Below the pieces are notes generated by a model. It was not told the origin of the DNA. It was given only the letters and a program-made list of their open reading frames with translations, and did not search any database. Shown in pieces: positions 35,147-44,361 of a DNA stretch of 64,000 nt; position 1 is the first letter of the stretch; each line of letters opens with the position of its first letter. The DNA is from CAZOEL01 sp964578835. Its GTDB lineage: Bacteria; Desulfobacterota; Syntrophobacteria; Syntrophobacterales; Syntrophobacteraceae. The position numbers and the translations under genes were made by a program. The stretch lies in assembly GCA_964578835.1 (NCBI GenBank), contig CAZOEL010000018.1, positions 24,154-88,153 of the forward strand. Reading direction: 5' to 3'.

Positions 35147-36628
35147 TCATCCCCTCGCAATCCATTCGGCCAAAATCGGTATTGAAGCGACGGGCTCCAA
35201 AAAGGAAGTCCACTCACACTGGGCGGTCAGCTCCACACCGTCCCGGATAACGGATACGGGCCTATCGGAAGATACCACAATAACCACCACATTTGCATGC
35301 TTTGCGGTGAATCTCAGAGCGGAGTTGAAGCGCGCCCCTCGAGCCCTGTTCTCGCCGGGAACCGCAGCGCCGTCCATAAGACAGGCGAAGGCGTACAGAT
35401 GCAGATCCGCTCGGATATGGAGCGAGCCGTCGAGCTTCGCCAGCGATGTAGCCAGCTCCAGGAACCGCGGCTCCCGGAGATCCAGCGGCGCTTCAATCTG
35501 CTGCCCGGAGATCGGAGTGCAGGAGTCGTTCAGGTCTATCACAATCGAGCAGCCGTACTGATTGTCGCAAGCCTCGCAGACAATCTGGGAGATGATTTTG
35601 AAGAGGATATGGATAACGGAGGGGTCGACGTTGAGCTCGATCAGAGTCTCCTCGAGGACGACCAGGTTCGGCTTGCGCGTGGATGAATGATATCTCCCTT
35701 CCGAGAAGCTGCAGACCATTTTTTCGGCAAACCGCAGGAATCCATATCCGCCCATGTAATCGGCCGTGATATTGCACTCGGGAATGGGATCGGCGGCGAT
35801 TCCCACAACGTTCTCCCCGTCTGAGACGACTCTCCTGTCAGAGTGCTCCACAGCCAGCAGGAGCTTTCTGACATATTTATAATTCTTGAGACTCGGCCTC
35901 TCGTATGGAGGAAAACGTGTCAGAAAATCCATCTCTTCCAGAGATCCCGGCTCCACAAAAACCAGCATCCCACGGGGCCATGAGCCTTCCTCCTGGGTCT
36001 TGGAAATCCCCAGAATCGCATCGAGGATCGGGTAGACTTCCAGATGGACATCCCACCCGAAACGGATGTTCATTTCATCTCGAATATAATCCCTAACCGC
36101 ATGAGTTGCATACTCTCGTAAAACGTAACTGGAAGTTCCGATATAGCTCCCCTGATTGGCGAAGTCATGGGCGAGGAGACAGACGGCGTGCTCGAGCCAT
36201 CTTTCGATGGGTCCAATGGAGCACATGTCCGGGTGGTGCTCGGTAAACCACATCTGATAGAAAAAGGAGCGAGTCCTTCCTCCGTATGAAATCAGGCCGG
36301 CAAGCTGCAGATTCTTCTCCGGATCGATTATGCCGCAGAAACGGTCGCCAATGTATCGAGCCGGGATTTTTCGCCAATGGTCGGAATCGAGGTAGAGCTC
36401 TTTTAGCTTCGGCTCGTGGCCTCTGAGCAGGTCTTGGGGATCGTAGATGGATATCGGGTCCTCAGGCTTTTCCGCAAACAGCAGAGCTGCGCGGCTGGGT
36501 CCAGAGAAGTGAGAGATGCCTTCGCAAAGGCCGTCCAACACATGGTACATGCACAATTTCTTGGAAGGATCGTTGATTATCAACCAGTCTCTCCATAACG
36601 CAGAAAAATGAGGGCAGCCTCCGGACAT
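35147..36628 (-). CDS. DisA-N/diadenylate-cyclase-like domain protein with variant motif
   Basis: 493 residues. The C-terminal about 110 residues match the DAC (DisA_N) fold. HLYAFACLMDGAAVP holds the DGA motif (about 414-418). GARFNSALRF sits where classical enzymes have G(T/A)RHRAA. This is followed by the strand NVVVIVVSSDRPVSVIRDG, equivalent to VVVSEE.G.I....G. Because His-Arg of RHR is replaced, cyclic-di-AMP synthesis is uncertain; nucleotide binding is likelier. Residues 1-380 form an unrecognised, probably sensory, alpha/beta region with several Cys. The start is uncertain: no good ribosome-binding site precedes the ATG at 36628, and an overlapping 25-codon frame from 36655 has one. 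It follows the anti-sigma gene by 32 bases on the same strand. Confidence 0.7.
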   Translation of the reverse strand: MSGGCPHFSALWRDWLIINDPSKKLCMYHVLDGLCEGISHFSGPSRAALLFAEKPEDPISIYDPQDLLRGHEPKLKELYLDSDHWRKIPARYIGDRFCGIIDPEKNLQLAGLISYGGRTRSFFYQMWFTEHHPDMCSIGPIERWLEHAVCLLAHDFANQGSYIGTSSYVLREYATHAVRDYIRDEMNIRFGWDVHLEVYPILDAILGISKTQEEGSWPRGMLVFVEPGSLEEMDFLTRFPPYERPSLKNYKYVRKLLLAVEHSDRRVVSDGENVVGIAADPIPECNITADYMGGYGFLRFAEKMVCSFSEGRYHSSTRKPNLVVLEETLIELNVDPSVIHILFKIISQIVCEACDNQYGCSIVIDLNDSCTPISGQQIEAPLDLREPRFLELATSLAKLDGSLHIRADLHLYAFACLMDGAAVPGENRARGARFNSALRFTAKHANVVVIVVSSDRPVSVIRDGVELTAQCEWTSFLEPVASIPILAEWIARG

Positions 36629-36660
36629 TTCGGATCGTCGATCGACATGAGCAGCATCTC

Positions 36661-37617
36661 CTATTCCGGCGGCAAGAGCTCGATCCGAAGGCGGATAATG
36701 CCGTCATCGGCCGGCGGCTCGCTTTGGGTCGTCTCTATCTTTCCAAAGCGGCCAAGCTCTTTGAGGAGCGCTCCATACGCAGAAGCCGGCGCCTCAGCAT
36801 CAAGCGCCAGAGCCGTTCCTGCGCCGCTCCCGGGTTGTGGCTGCAAGACTTTGCCATCTATGAGCAGAATGATCTGCCTTATCTCATCTAAGATTCGATC
36901 CCTCGCCGGCGTGTAGGCATCAAGAGAAAATTTTTCTATTTTCCCCTCCCCGCGCCGAGCAGAGCCTTTTGCCCGTTCCTTGCCTTCCTCAACAAGAGCG
37001 GCGCGCTCCCTCAATTGCATATCCGATTCGCTTTCGACCGGCTTCGATGGCGCGGATGCTTTCCCGCCAAGCGAGGCTCTCGGCAGCGCAAGAGTGATGA
37101 GGACCCTTTCCTGCCGACTCTCCGGGCTTGGAGCCGCTGACCTTGGAACAGCCGAGAGGACCGGTTCTTCCTGGCCCGCGTCTTGCGGGCTCATTCGCTC
37201 AGGGGCGGCAGGTTGCAGTCTGTCCATTCCGATGATTGGCGCGGGAGAAACATGCTCTCTTTCCTCGAGAGCTCCTTTCTGAACCGTCTGATAAGTCACA
37301 ATTACAAGGAGCAAGGCGGCGGCGACTCCCGCCCAGTGAAAAAATCTCCATCCTTCCCAAAAGGCTGCAACCTTCCCTTCATTCTTCTTTGAAATGGAAG
37401 GCTCTTCCATGCGTCGACGAAGTCGGTCGAGAAAGTCGTCCGGAGGCTTCACCTCGGGTAAAGTCCTCAACGCTTCGAGTTGCTCTCTCAGAATCGCCAG
37501 GCGCATCGCGCAAGGCTGACAAGCGTCCACATGCGCCTCGACGCTCTGGCGAATTTCTTCCGGCATGTCGATGTCCGGATCTTCCAGAATGATCTGTCTT
37601 ATCCTAGAGCAGTCCAA
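36661..37617 (-). CDS. Zinc-finger (ZAS-type) anti-sigma factor, membrane anchored
   Basis: 318 residues. The N-terminal anti-sigma zinc motif HVDACQPC (His29-x3-Cys33-x2-Cys36) is in a helical cytoplasmic domain. One transmembrane helix follows near 93-112 (WAGVAAALLLVIVTYQTV), then a Pro/Ser/Glu-rich linker and a C-terminal extracytoplasmic domain (about 220-318). It starts 11 bases after the ECF sigma factor gene, the usual order for cognate pairs. It most likely holds the sigma factor at the membrane and releases it on an envelope signal sensed by the C-terminal domain. Confidence 0.9.
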   Translation of the reverse strand: MDCSRIRQIILEDPDIDMPEEIRQSVEAHVDACQPCAMRLAILREQLEALRTLPEVKPPDDFLDRLRRRMEEPSISKKNEGKVAAFWEGWRFFHWAGVAAALLLVIVTYQTVQKGALEEREHVSPAPIIGMDRLQPAAPERMSPQDAGQEEPVLSAVPRSAAPSPESRQERVLITLALPRASLGGKASAPSKPVESESDMQLRERAALVEEGKERAKGSARRGEGKIEKFSLDAYTPARDRILDEIRQIILLIDGKVLQPQPGSGAGTALALDAEAPASAYGALLKELGRFGKIETTQSEPPADDGIIRLRIELLPPE

Positions 37618-37628
37618 TCAGTTCCCCG

Positions 37629-38243
37629 TCACGCTCCTTGGAGCTTGTTTTGAAGCTGCAGCCTTGCCCGCGCGAGCTTCGATCTTAACGTTCCAGGATT
37701 ATAATTGGTTATGCGGCATATTTCCTCATACGAAAGTCCTTCGATGTGCCGCAGCACTATGACGGTCCTGTGATCGAGAGAAAGCGAGTTGATAGCCGAT
37801 TGCAGGATAGCTTCCCGCTCTTTTTCCGTCATAATGGCCAAGGGAGATGGAGCAGGGTCCTCGAAGTCACAATCCAGACTTCCCTCCTCCTCTTTGGAAT
37901 CCGTCCCGAACCGCAGTATTTTACGCCAAAAACGACGCTCGGCGGAACAGCGCTTGTTCCTGCAGGTATTCACCGCAATGGCGTAAAGCCAAGTAGAAAA
38001 GCTCGATTGGAGCTTGAAGTTTTTAAGCGATCTGAAAACCTTGATGAAAATTTCCTGAGCGCAGTCGTCAGCATCCTCATGATCTCCAAGCAGTCTGTAA
38101 CACAGGTTGAAGGTGCGGTCTTTATGCCGCAGCACAAGCCTTTCGAACGCCTCCCGATCTCCTGACAAGAAGGCCCCGATATCTTTGATGTCGTCATCTG
38201 GCAAACAGTCCGGCATGCGCCTCACATCCACACAAATCATCAC
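37629..38243 (-). CDS. ECF RNA polymerase sigma factor (RpoE/SigW-like)
   Basis: 204 residues. Region 2 has FERLVLRHKDRTFNLCYRLLGDHEDADDCAQEIFIKVFRSLKNF (about 33-77), with the -10 recognition helix. Region 4 has LSLDHRTVIVLRHIEGLSYEEICRITNYNPGTLRSKLARARLQL (about 152-196), the -35 binding helix-turn-helix. The linker is acidic. An in-frame start closer to MPDCLPDDD is also possible. Directly downstream are the anti-sigma gene, the DAC-like gene and the PAS gene, suggesting that the nucleotide- and PAS-based sensors belong to the same stress regulon and that the operon is autoregulated. No clear ECF promoter was identified. Confidence 0.93.
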   Translation of the reverse strand: MMICVDVRRMPDCLPDDDIKDIGAFLSGDREAFERLVLRHKDRTFNLCYRLLGDHEDADDCAQEIFIKVFRSLKNFKLQSSFSTWLYAIAVNTCRNKRCSAERRFWRKILRFGTDSKEEEGSLDCDFEDPAPSPLAIMTEKEREAILQSAINSLSLDHRTVIVLRHIEGLSYEEICRITNYNPGTLRSKLARARLQLQNKLQGA

Positions 38244-38459
38244 GACCCTGCAGATCGCGCCAAAGCCTAAAAGCGCCTCCCCGTTTCATAGTCTCATAAT
38301 GCAAGGAGTTGATTTTCCGCAGATAAAGCCAACAGCATCGCGCATAACGCCTCGAAGCCTTGCTTCACAAGCTCGGTCTTGAGCCTGATTCCATTACATT
38401 TAGCATGAAAAAGCATTGAAGGGCAGAGAGATGAAGATGCGCACAAGGAAGAAATTTTG

Positions 38460-38485
38460 CGTCGGCGGCAAACGCGCCGCCGACG
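38460..38485 (-). terminator. GC-rich hairpin after the exported-protein gene
   Basis: CGTCGGCGGC (38460-38469) and GCCGCCGACG (38476-38485) make a perfect ten-pair stem with a six-base loop, followed on the minus strand by CAAAATTTC. It lies about 40 bases beyond the stop at 38524, consistent with termination. The rest of 38244-38523 shows no gene. Confidence 0.55.
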
Positions 38486-38523
38486 TTTGAGGAATTGCCC
38501 TTGTCTATATTCGACGAAAGCAA

Positions 38524-40065
38524 TCAACGGAAGGTCGGCTCAACTGAAGGAAGCGTAGCGCCACCAACAGAGCGCACACTGACCGTATCACCCGGAGCAA
38601 AATCTACTTTGCCGTTGAATTTCCAGGCCCCGCGCCTATTGACTCGCGCAACTCCAATCAGATTGTCAAGGCTCGGAGATCCCTTGAATACAGCGATCAC
38701 CTCCCCGGCCCCCTGAACTGTAGCAGTTCCGGAGAGCACAAGCCTTCCACGACGCTGTTGAAATACTGATCTATCCACCGTAATGGCGCCATCCGTCGGA
38801 GGAGCCGAGGCTGAAGCAACAACAACCGTGGCGCTGTTTTCGCCTCCAGCCGATGATGTCACTTTCACGACAGCGGGCGGAACAACAAGATTGGGAACGC
38901 TCAAGCTTCCGCTAACCAGCGGGCCGAACCCTTCAGCGGTGAGCGTAGGCGGGGTGAGTCCCTGATCGCTGGAAGAGGCCGAAATATCCAGGGTCTGGGA
39001 TGCCGGATTGTATACCGCCGAAGAGATGCTCACTACATCTTTGAGCTGTGCATTGACAGAGTTGGGCGTTCCAAGCGGGTCAACCGTCACGGTAAGGGTC
39101 AAGGGCAAAACGGAAGCGTCTGTTAAGGGAATCGTGGCGAAGAACTCGCCTGCGGCATTCCCGACCATGGGAACAGGAGCGCTCGGCAAGTTCGGAGCCC
39201 CGGACACTTCAACTACCGAGCCCACGGGGGCGGTGGCGAAAACGTCGACCTGTCCGTCGGTCGTCGTTCTGGCGAAGGTCGCTCGAGCCACGCTGGCCGG
39301 GGCCTGCGGCGTTGCGCCGGTAAATATCTTACCCTGCACCACGAATAGATTCTGCGTCAAATCGATCCCTCCGGGCCCCCTGATCCGGAACGCAGCGCCA
39401 TTTGGCCCTGGCTGAATTGTGGCTTCGGTGAGGCCGTTTCCGATGAAGCCTTCAGGCGGAGGAGGGTCGACAGCCGCCAGGAATGGTCCGACGCCGCTAG
39501 TCAAAGCGAGCGAGAAGTCACATGGCGCAGCAAAGCAGCCGATATCCGAGGTGTCGTTGATCTCGTTTCCCGCTCCCACAGCCGCCACATCAAACACCTC
39601 CTGTCCATAGGGATGATCCACCGTCCATACGCCGGCTACAGGAACGTCTATGCGAATGCGGATTCTCCCGAATACAATTTGCTCCCCTATAGCCGGCTCT
39701 TCGTTCAAGAACGCCCCTTCCAGCGCCATCACCAGTAACCCGTCCACTCCGGAGGCAGGGTCCGTAATAGCTGAATCGGCTGACCAATAGAAGGACTCGC
39801 CGCCGACCCCGAGCACTACGGAATCCGGGTTAGCAGGGTCAACCGGATCAGCAATGCAGTTTGCGGGGTCAAGACACAACTCCAGCGCCAGACCATTGTT
39901 GTCCTGGTACCATAATGGATAGCCCGCCGCGTTCAAATCCGGCGAAACGGCGGCCAGCTCAGCATTTGCGCTTCCCACAAACACAAAGCCCGACAAGAGG
40001 ACGAAAGCGCCAACCGCAATCAGACCTGCTCTTATCATTCTTGTATAAATGTTGTATTTAGCCAT
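38524..40065 (-). CDS. Exported beta-rich protein of unknown function
   Basis: 513 residues. The ATG at 40065 has a strong AGGAGG eight bases upstream; an ATG 24 bases earlier is in frame but less well placed. The signal peptide has IAVGAFVLLSGFVFVGSANA (cleavage about residue 36). The mature protein begins with a domain containing YWSADSAITDPASGVDGLLVMALEGAF and GRIRIRIDVPVAGVWTVDHPYG. It continues with Ig/Big-like beta repeats (QAPASVARATFARTT, PPTLTAEGFGPL) and ends with an SGTATVQGAGEVIAVFKGSPSL module. It has few Cys and no catalytic motif. I recall similar large secreted proteins from Geobacter-like bacteria, without function. Confidence 0.75.
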   Translation of the reverse strand: MAKYNIYTRMIRAGLIAVGAFVLLSGFVFVGSANAELAAVSPDLNAAGYPLWYQDNNGLALELCLDPANCIADPVDPANPDSVVLGVGGESFYWSADSAITDPASGVDGLLVMALEGAFLNEEPAIGEQIVFGRIRIRIDVPVAGVWTVDHPYGQEVFDVAAVGAGNEINDTSDIGCFAAPCDFSLALTSGVGPFLAAVDPPPPEGFIGNGLTEATIQPGPNGAAFRIRGPGGIDLTQNLFVVQGKIFTGATPQAPASVARATFARTTTDGQVDVFATAPVGSVVEVSGAPNLPSAPVPMVGNAAGEFFATIPLTDASVLPLTLTVTVDPLGTPNSVNAQLKDVVSISSAVYNPASQTLDISASSSDQGLTPPTLTAEGFGPLVSGSLSVPNLVVPPAVVKVTSSAGGENSATVVVASASAPPTDGAITVDRSVFQQRRGRLVLSGTATVQGAGEVIAVFKGSPSLDNLIGVARVNRRGAWKFNGKVDFAPGDTVSVRSVGGATLPSVEPTFR

Positions 40066-40362
40066 CTTAATGCCTCCTAAAGTCTTCATCGGATTACCGG
40101 GAAGAGATCCCGACAGCCCTCTTGGCTTGCATCGATTTGTTATTCGATGCCGACGACAGCGCCGGCCTTCAGTTATTCATGTATGACGTCTTAACAAGCA
40201 GGTCCTAAAGGTCAACTCCTGCTTGCGGGGTATAACGACTCCGAAGATATGCCAGTCCTTATCTTGGCTATTAATACTCTAAAAATATCAAGGAAGTACT
40301 CATACAATCACATCAGAGAGTTAATAACATAAATACATAAAGTCAATTATTACCAATTATTT

Positions 40363-40395
40363 TATACTTGCTGCAAATAAGTATAAATACTTATA
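40363..40395. promoter_or_regulatory. Clustered AT-rich inverted half-sites between divergent genes
   Basis: TATACTT (40363-40369) and AAGTATA (40379-40385) are inverted with a nine-base spacer. AAGTAT-AA-ATACTT (40379-40392) is a second palindrome sharing the middle half-site. The site lies in an AT-rich 436-base divergent region. Downstream of it, AAGCTCT (40421-40427) can pair with AGAGCTT (40452-40458), around an inner CCGC/GCGG stem followed by TTTTT, which looks like a terminator. Regulator binding is inferred only from symmetry. Confidence 0.4.
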
Positions 40396-40525
40396 TTATC
40401 AGCGATAGGCTCAGCAAAAAAAGCTCTCCGCACAAGCGGCGGCTTTTTCATAGAGCTTGTCTCAGAGTGATTGTTTCTGCTAAACACAAAATCGATAGAA
40501 GCTGCAGACAACCGAGGAGGCGGAA

Positions 40526-42088
40526 ATGTTCGACAGGCACAGGATCTACATTTTTTTGGCGGCTTTATTGTTGCTCATGGGGCATGGCCCTGCTTCTGCA
40601 CAACAAACGGCCAAGTATATTTTTATTTTCATCGGCGATGGAATGGGCGTCGCTCAGCGAAGGGCAGCCGAGCTTTTTCTGGCAAGCGCGCAGAAAGGTT
40701 CCGGAGAGGCAAAGCTTCTGATGAACAGCTTCCCGGCGCAGGGGATAAACACGACCCACGATTTGAGCAGCTTCATACCGGATTCGGCAGCCGCCGGCAC
40801 TGCGATAGCAACAGGCTTCAAGACAGCATCCGGCGTGATCGGCATGGATGCTCATAAAAAGCTCAATTATGAAAGCATTGCGGAAACCGCGAAAAAAAGA
40901 GGCTGGAAGGTTGGCATCCTGACGACGGTTTCTCTCAATAACGCTACGCCCGCCGCATTCTACGCCCATGTTCCGAGCCGGAAGCAACTAAACGAAATCA
41001 GCCAGCAGCTTGCAGACTCGGGGTTCGATTACTTCGCGGGCGGACAACTGGAAGGGACCGCGGACAATAAAGAGCAACACAAGCCGAATGCTCTGCATAG
41101 AGCAAAAGCAAACGGGTACATCATCGCCATGGGACGAGCGCAGCTTGAAGCCCTGAAGCCCGGCTCGGGAAAGGCGATAGCAATGAATGATCTGGTGGAT
41201 GATAAGGCCGCCATGTACTACACGCTGGATCAAGACAAGGGAAGAGACCACATCGCCCTTGCCGAATATCTCGCCAAAGGGATCGAAATGCTCGAGAATC
41301 CAGACGGTTTCCTCATCATGGCGGAGGGGGGCAAGATCGACTGGGCATGCCATGCAAATGACGCAGCCTCGGCAATCCATGACACCTTGGCTCTTGATGC
41401 CGCAATTGCTGAAGCCGTGAAATTCTACGAACGCCACCCCCGGGAGACGCTCCTCGTGGTGACGGGCGATCATGAAACCGGCGGGATGGCGCTGGGGTTC
41501 GCCGAGACGAAATATTCCACTTATATGCACAAGCTCCAGCATCAGAAGATGAGCCACATCGAATTCAAAAAGAAGCTCGATGAGTTCAAAAATTCGCGCA
41601 GCGCTTCTAAGGCGTCTTTAAAAGAACTGCTGCCCGTCATCAAAGAAGGCTTCGGTCTGTACGCATTGTCCGGAGCAGAAAGAGACGCGCTCAACAAGAC
41701 TGTTGAAAAGGGGAAGTCAAATAAAGCCACAGAGGAGGCGAAGGGAAAAGCCAAGGAAGCTGAGGATCTTCTGAAGAACGGTATGGCCCTGACAGACCTC
41801 GAAATGAAGATCCTCGAAGACGCTTTCAAGCAAAGTATGACGGGCGAGAATCAACGAAAGCGCGACGATCTTTCATACAGGCATTATGGAGGCTATGAAC
41901 CGCTGGTGGTTAAGCTCACAACAATTCTGGACAACAAGGCGGGCATCGGCTGGACGAGCTTTTCGCATACGGCCGCGCCTGTGCAGACTTCCGCATTGGG
42001 CGTCGGAGCGGAATTGTTCAACGGCTATTACGACCAAACGGACATTCACGCAAAAATAATGAAGATCGCCGGTTTTGAGGGGCAATGA
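40526..42088 (+). CDS. Alkaline phosphatase (PhoA family), exported
   Basis: 520 residues with a signal peptide (YIFLAALLLLMGHGPASA, cleavage about 25). Metal and catalytic motifs are IFIGDGMG (Asp near 38), PDSAAAGTA (nucleophile Ser87), EGGKIDWACHANDA (metal Glu/Asp/His), TGDHETGG (Asp-His) and SFSHTAAPV (metal His). A Lys/Glu-rich helical insertion of about 110 residues (about 330-450, KKKLDEFKNSRSASK... through KAKEAEDLLKNG) precedes the final metal His. This is longer than in E. coli PhoA and probably forms a crown-like subdomain. GGAGGCGGAA precedes the ATG. It hydrolyses phosphomonoesters in the periplasm. No Pho box was recognised. Confidence 0.93.
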   Translation: MFDRHRIYIFLAALLLLMGHGPASAQQTAKYIFIFIGDGMGVAQRRAAELFLASAQKGSGEAKLLMNSFPAQGINTTHDLSSFIPDSAAAGTAIATGFKTASGVIGMDAHKKLNYESIAETAKKRGWKVGILTTVSLNNATPAAFYAHVPSRKQLNEISQQLADSGFDYFAGGQLEGTADNKEQHKPNALHRAKANGYIIAMGRAQLEALKPGSGKAIAMNDLVDDKAAMYYTLDQDKGRDHIALAEYLAKGIEMLENPDGFLIMAEGGKIDWACHANDAASAIHDTLALDAAIAEAVKFYERHPRETLLVVTGDHETGGMALGFAETKYSTYMHKLQHQKMSHIEFKKKLDEFKNSRSASKASLKELLPVIKEGFGLYALSGAERDALNKTVEKGKSNKATEEAKGKAKEAEDLLKNGMALTDLEMKILEDAFKQSMTGENQRKRDDLSYRHYGGYEPLVVKLTTILDNKAGIGWTSFSHTAAPVQTSALGVGAELFNGYYDQTDIHAKIMKIAGFEGQ

Positions 42089-42489
42089 GGCTTCGACCCG
42101 CTCGCTCGACCGCATGGCGTGTCATGAGAATTCTCGATCGATAATCCAGCATGTCGATTCATAAGGTTAGCCTCTGGAGTAAAGCTTATTCCGATGGGTG
42201 GGGCTCTTTTCAGCCTCACTACTTCCTATTTTATCGCATGGCGCTTTTCGTTTTTGCCGATTCAGCAAGGGACAACGGAGAAGTTGGCGAGCGTGTCGCC
42301 ATCATCTTTGGGCTCCGCATAGCCTGTGTTTCTTCCTGAACCTTCCGATCACTGTCTCCTTTATGTCTTAATCCTCAAAATTGCGATTCCCCACCCAAAG
42401 GCAGTCTGATATAGAGGATTCACATTTCACAAAGCCAACAAATTCTGACGGTAGCTAGAACGGGAACCCCTTAGACGAAAGGACGAGTA

Positions 42490-44205
42490 ATGCCGAAAAT
42501 CTTTAGAATCGACCTTGAAACGGAAAGCTGGAAGCTTGAAGAGACGCTTGCCGGTCCATACGCCCATCTCGGAGGTAGGGGACTGACCTCCAAGATCATT
42601 CGCACGGAAGTCCCTCCCCGCTGCGACCCTTTGGGAAAAGAAAACAAGCTCATCTTTGCCGCCGGTTTGCTGGCGGGGACTTCGGTTCCGAACAGCGGCA
42701 GACTGTCGGTTGGCGCTAAGAGTCCCCTGACGGGCACGATAAAGGAGGCAAATTCGGGAGGCACTGCAGCTCACAAGCTCGCGCGCCTTGGCATTCAGGC
42801 AATAGTGGTGGAAGGAATTGCGAACAAGCCCGTGACGCTCAAGATAGACGAGAGCGGCGTAAGCTTCTCCGACGCCACAAACATGGAGATGCTCGGCAAC
42901 TACGAGCTGATAAAACGATTTAGGGAGGAAGCCGGAGACAATATCAGCGTGATCTCAATAGGGCCCGCCGGCGCCATGAGGCTTCTGGCTTCCACGGTCT
43001 CCGTAACGACGATGGACTTCCACGTCAGGAGCGCGGCAAGGGGAGGGTTGGGAGCCGTAATGGGATCTAAGAACCTCAAGGCCATCGTCATAGACGATGC
43101 TGGAAGCCAGGCCGTCAAGCCAAAAGACAAGGAGCTTTTCTCCGCCTCCGTCAAAGCCTTATCAAAGGGCATCACATCCCACCCCTTGATCGGAGGGCTC
43201 CGCTTGTTCGGAACTCCCCTGCTGGTAAATCTCATCAACGAGGCCGGCGCGCTGGCCACAAAGAATTATTCGCTGGGCAGATTCGATGGCGCCGAGAAGA
43301 TCTCGGGCGAGCGCATAGCCGAGCTACTCAAGGAGCGTCCTGAAGCTCAAACGGAACATCGATGCATGCCGGGGTGTGTAGTGGGCTGCTCCAATATATT
43401 CACGGACGCAACCGGAAAGATTGTAGCGTCGGGACTCGAGTACGAGACCATAGCAATGATGGGCTCCAACTGCATGATCGATGACATCGATGCAGTGGCC
43501 GCTATGAACGGCGTCTGCAACGACGTCGGAGTGGACACGATGGATGTCGGCGCAGCCATAGCCGTATGCATGGAAGCCGGGGTGATCCCATGGGGCGATG
43601 GAGCCGCAGCGCTCAAACTCGTGGAGGAAATCGCATCGGGGAGCGATAACGGGAGGATGATCGGAAATGGCTGCAAGTTCGCCGGCGAGAAGCTTAAAGT
43701 TAAGCGCATCCCCCACGTCAAAGGCCAATCGCTGGCCGGCTACGATCCTCGGATTCTCAAAGGAACGGGAGTCACCTACGCCACTTCGCCTATGGGAGCC
43801 GACCACACCTGCGGCAACGCCCTCCCCAGTCCCGCCATGCCTGAATACAATCCTTCGTCTCCCAAAGGGCAGGGAGACATATCGAAGTTCCTCCAAACCT
43901 ATATTGCGGCTGTCGACTCGTTAGGCCTCTGCCTTTTTGCTTCGCTTCCAACGCTGGAGATCCCCGAGCTTCAGAAGGAAATCGCAGGTTGCGTTTCCGG
44001 GCTGCTCGGCGTATCCATTGAGCCCGACTACCTGATGCAGCTCGGCCAGTCCGTGCTTCAAACAGAAACCAGCTTCAATGCGGAAGCCGGCTTCACCAAA
44101 CTGGACGACCGGCTGCCCGAGTTTTTTCTCGAAGAAAAGCTTACTCCTTCCGGAAACACCTTCGATGTCTCGGATGAGGATTTAGACGCCGTTCAAGCAA
44201 GTTGA
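42490..44205 (+). CDS. Aldehyde:ferredoxin oxidoreductase family (tungstopterin) enzyme
   Basis: 571 residues. N-terminal AOR domain: HLGGRGLTSKI, LIFAAGLLAGTSVPNSGRLSVGAKSPLTG (about 55-80) and EANSGGTAAHKLARLG, bis-pterin-binding blocks. The iron-sulfur site is CMPGCVVGCSN near 294-304 (C-x3-C-x3-C), plus the later Cys in DSLGLCLF near 483. This spacing differs from the C-x2-C-x3-C of the Pyrococcus enzyme, though it occurs in other subfamilies. GADHTCGNALP is also conserved. The start has AAAGGACGAG. It probably oxidises aldehydes with ferredoxin or reduces acids. Tungsten dependence is assumed from the family. It is unlinked to partner subunits; a 400-base leader with no recognised riboswitch precedes it. 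Confidence 0.9.
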   Translation: MPKIFRIDLETESWKLEETLAGPYAHLGGRGLTSKIIRTEVPPRCDPLGKENKLIFAAGLLAGTSVPNSGRLSVGAKSPLTGTIKEANSGGTAAHKLARLGIQAIVVEGIANKPVTLKIDESGVSFSDATNMEMLGNYELIKRFREEAGDNISVISIGPAGAMRLLASTVSVTTMDFHVRSAARGGLGAVMGSKNLKAIVIDDAGSQAVKPKDKELFSASVKALSKGITSHPLIGGLRLFGTPLLVNLINEAGALATKNYSLGRFDGAEKISGERIAELLKERPEAQTEHRCMPGCVVGCSNIFTDATGKIVASGLEYETIAMMGSNCMIDDIDAVAAMNGVCNDVGVDTMDVGAAIAVCMEAGVIPWGDGAAALKLVEEIASGSDNGRMIGNGCKFAGEKLKVKRIPHVKGQSLAGYDPRILKGTGVTYATSPMGADHTCGNALPSPAMPEYNPSSPKGQGDISKFLQTYIAAVDSLGLCLFASLPTLEIPELQKEIAGCVSGLLGVSIEPDYLMQLGQSVLQTETSFNAEAGFTKLDDRLPEFFLEEKLTPSGNTFDVSDEDLDAVQAS

Positions 44206-44361
44206 CAGCAGGAAGAAGTGGATGGGTGAGCGGGCGCCTGTTACAAGGCAAGAGCTGAGCTCATCCGCTTCAAAGACAGGGAGAAGGTGAGCGCGGTCCA
44301 ATCCTATCCTCAATACGACTTCCGGAAAGTACCCGAAAGGTCTCTCGCCGCGCGTAAACGC

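Noticed and set aside
42180..42215. TCCGATGGGTG-GGCTCTTTT shared with 59503-59525, considered as a riboswitch end (GEMM-like CCGATGG)
   Set aside because: No upstream GACGCAAAGCC-type core in either place; only about 20 bases are similar, so chance or a minor repeat is likelier.
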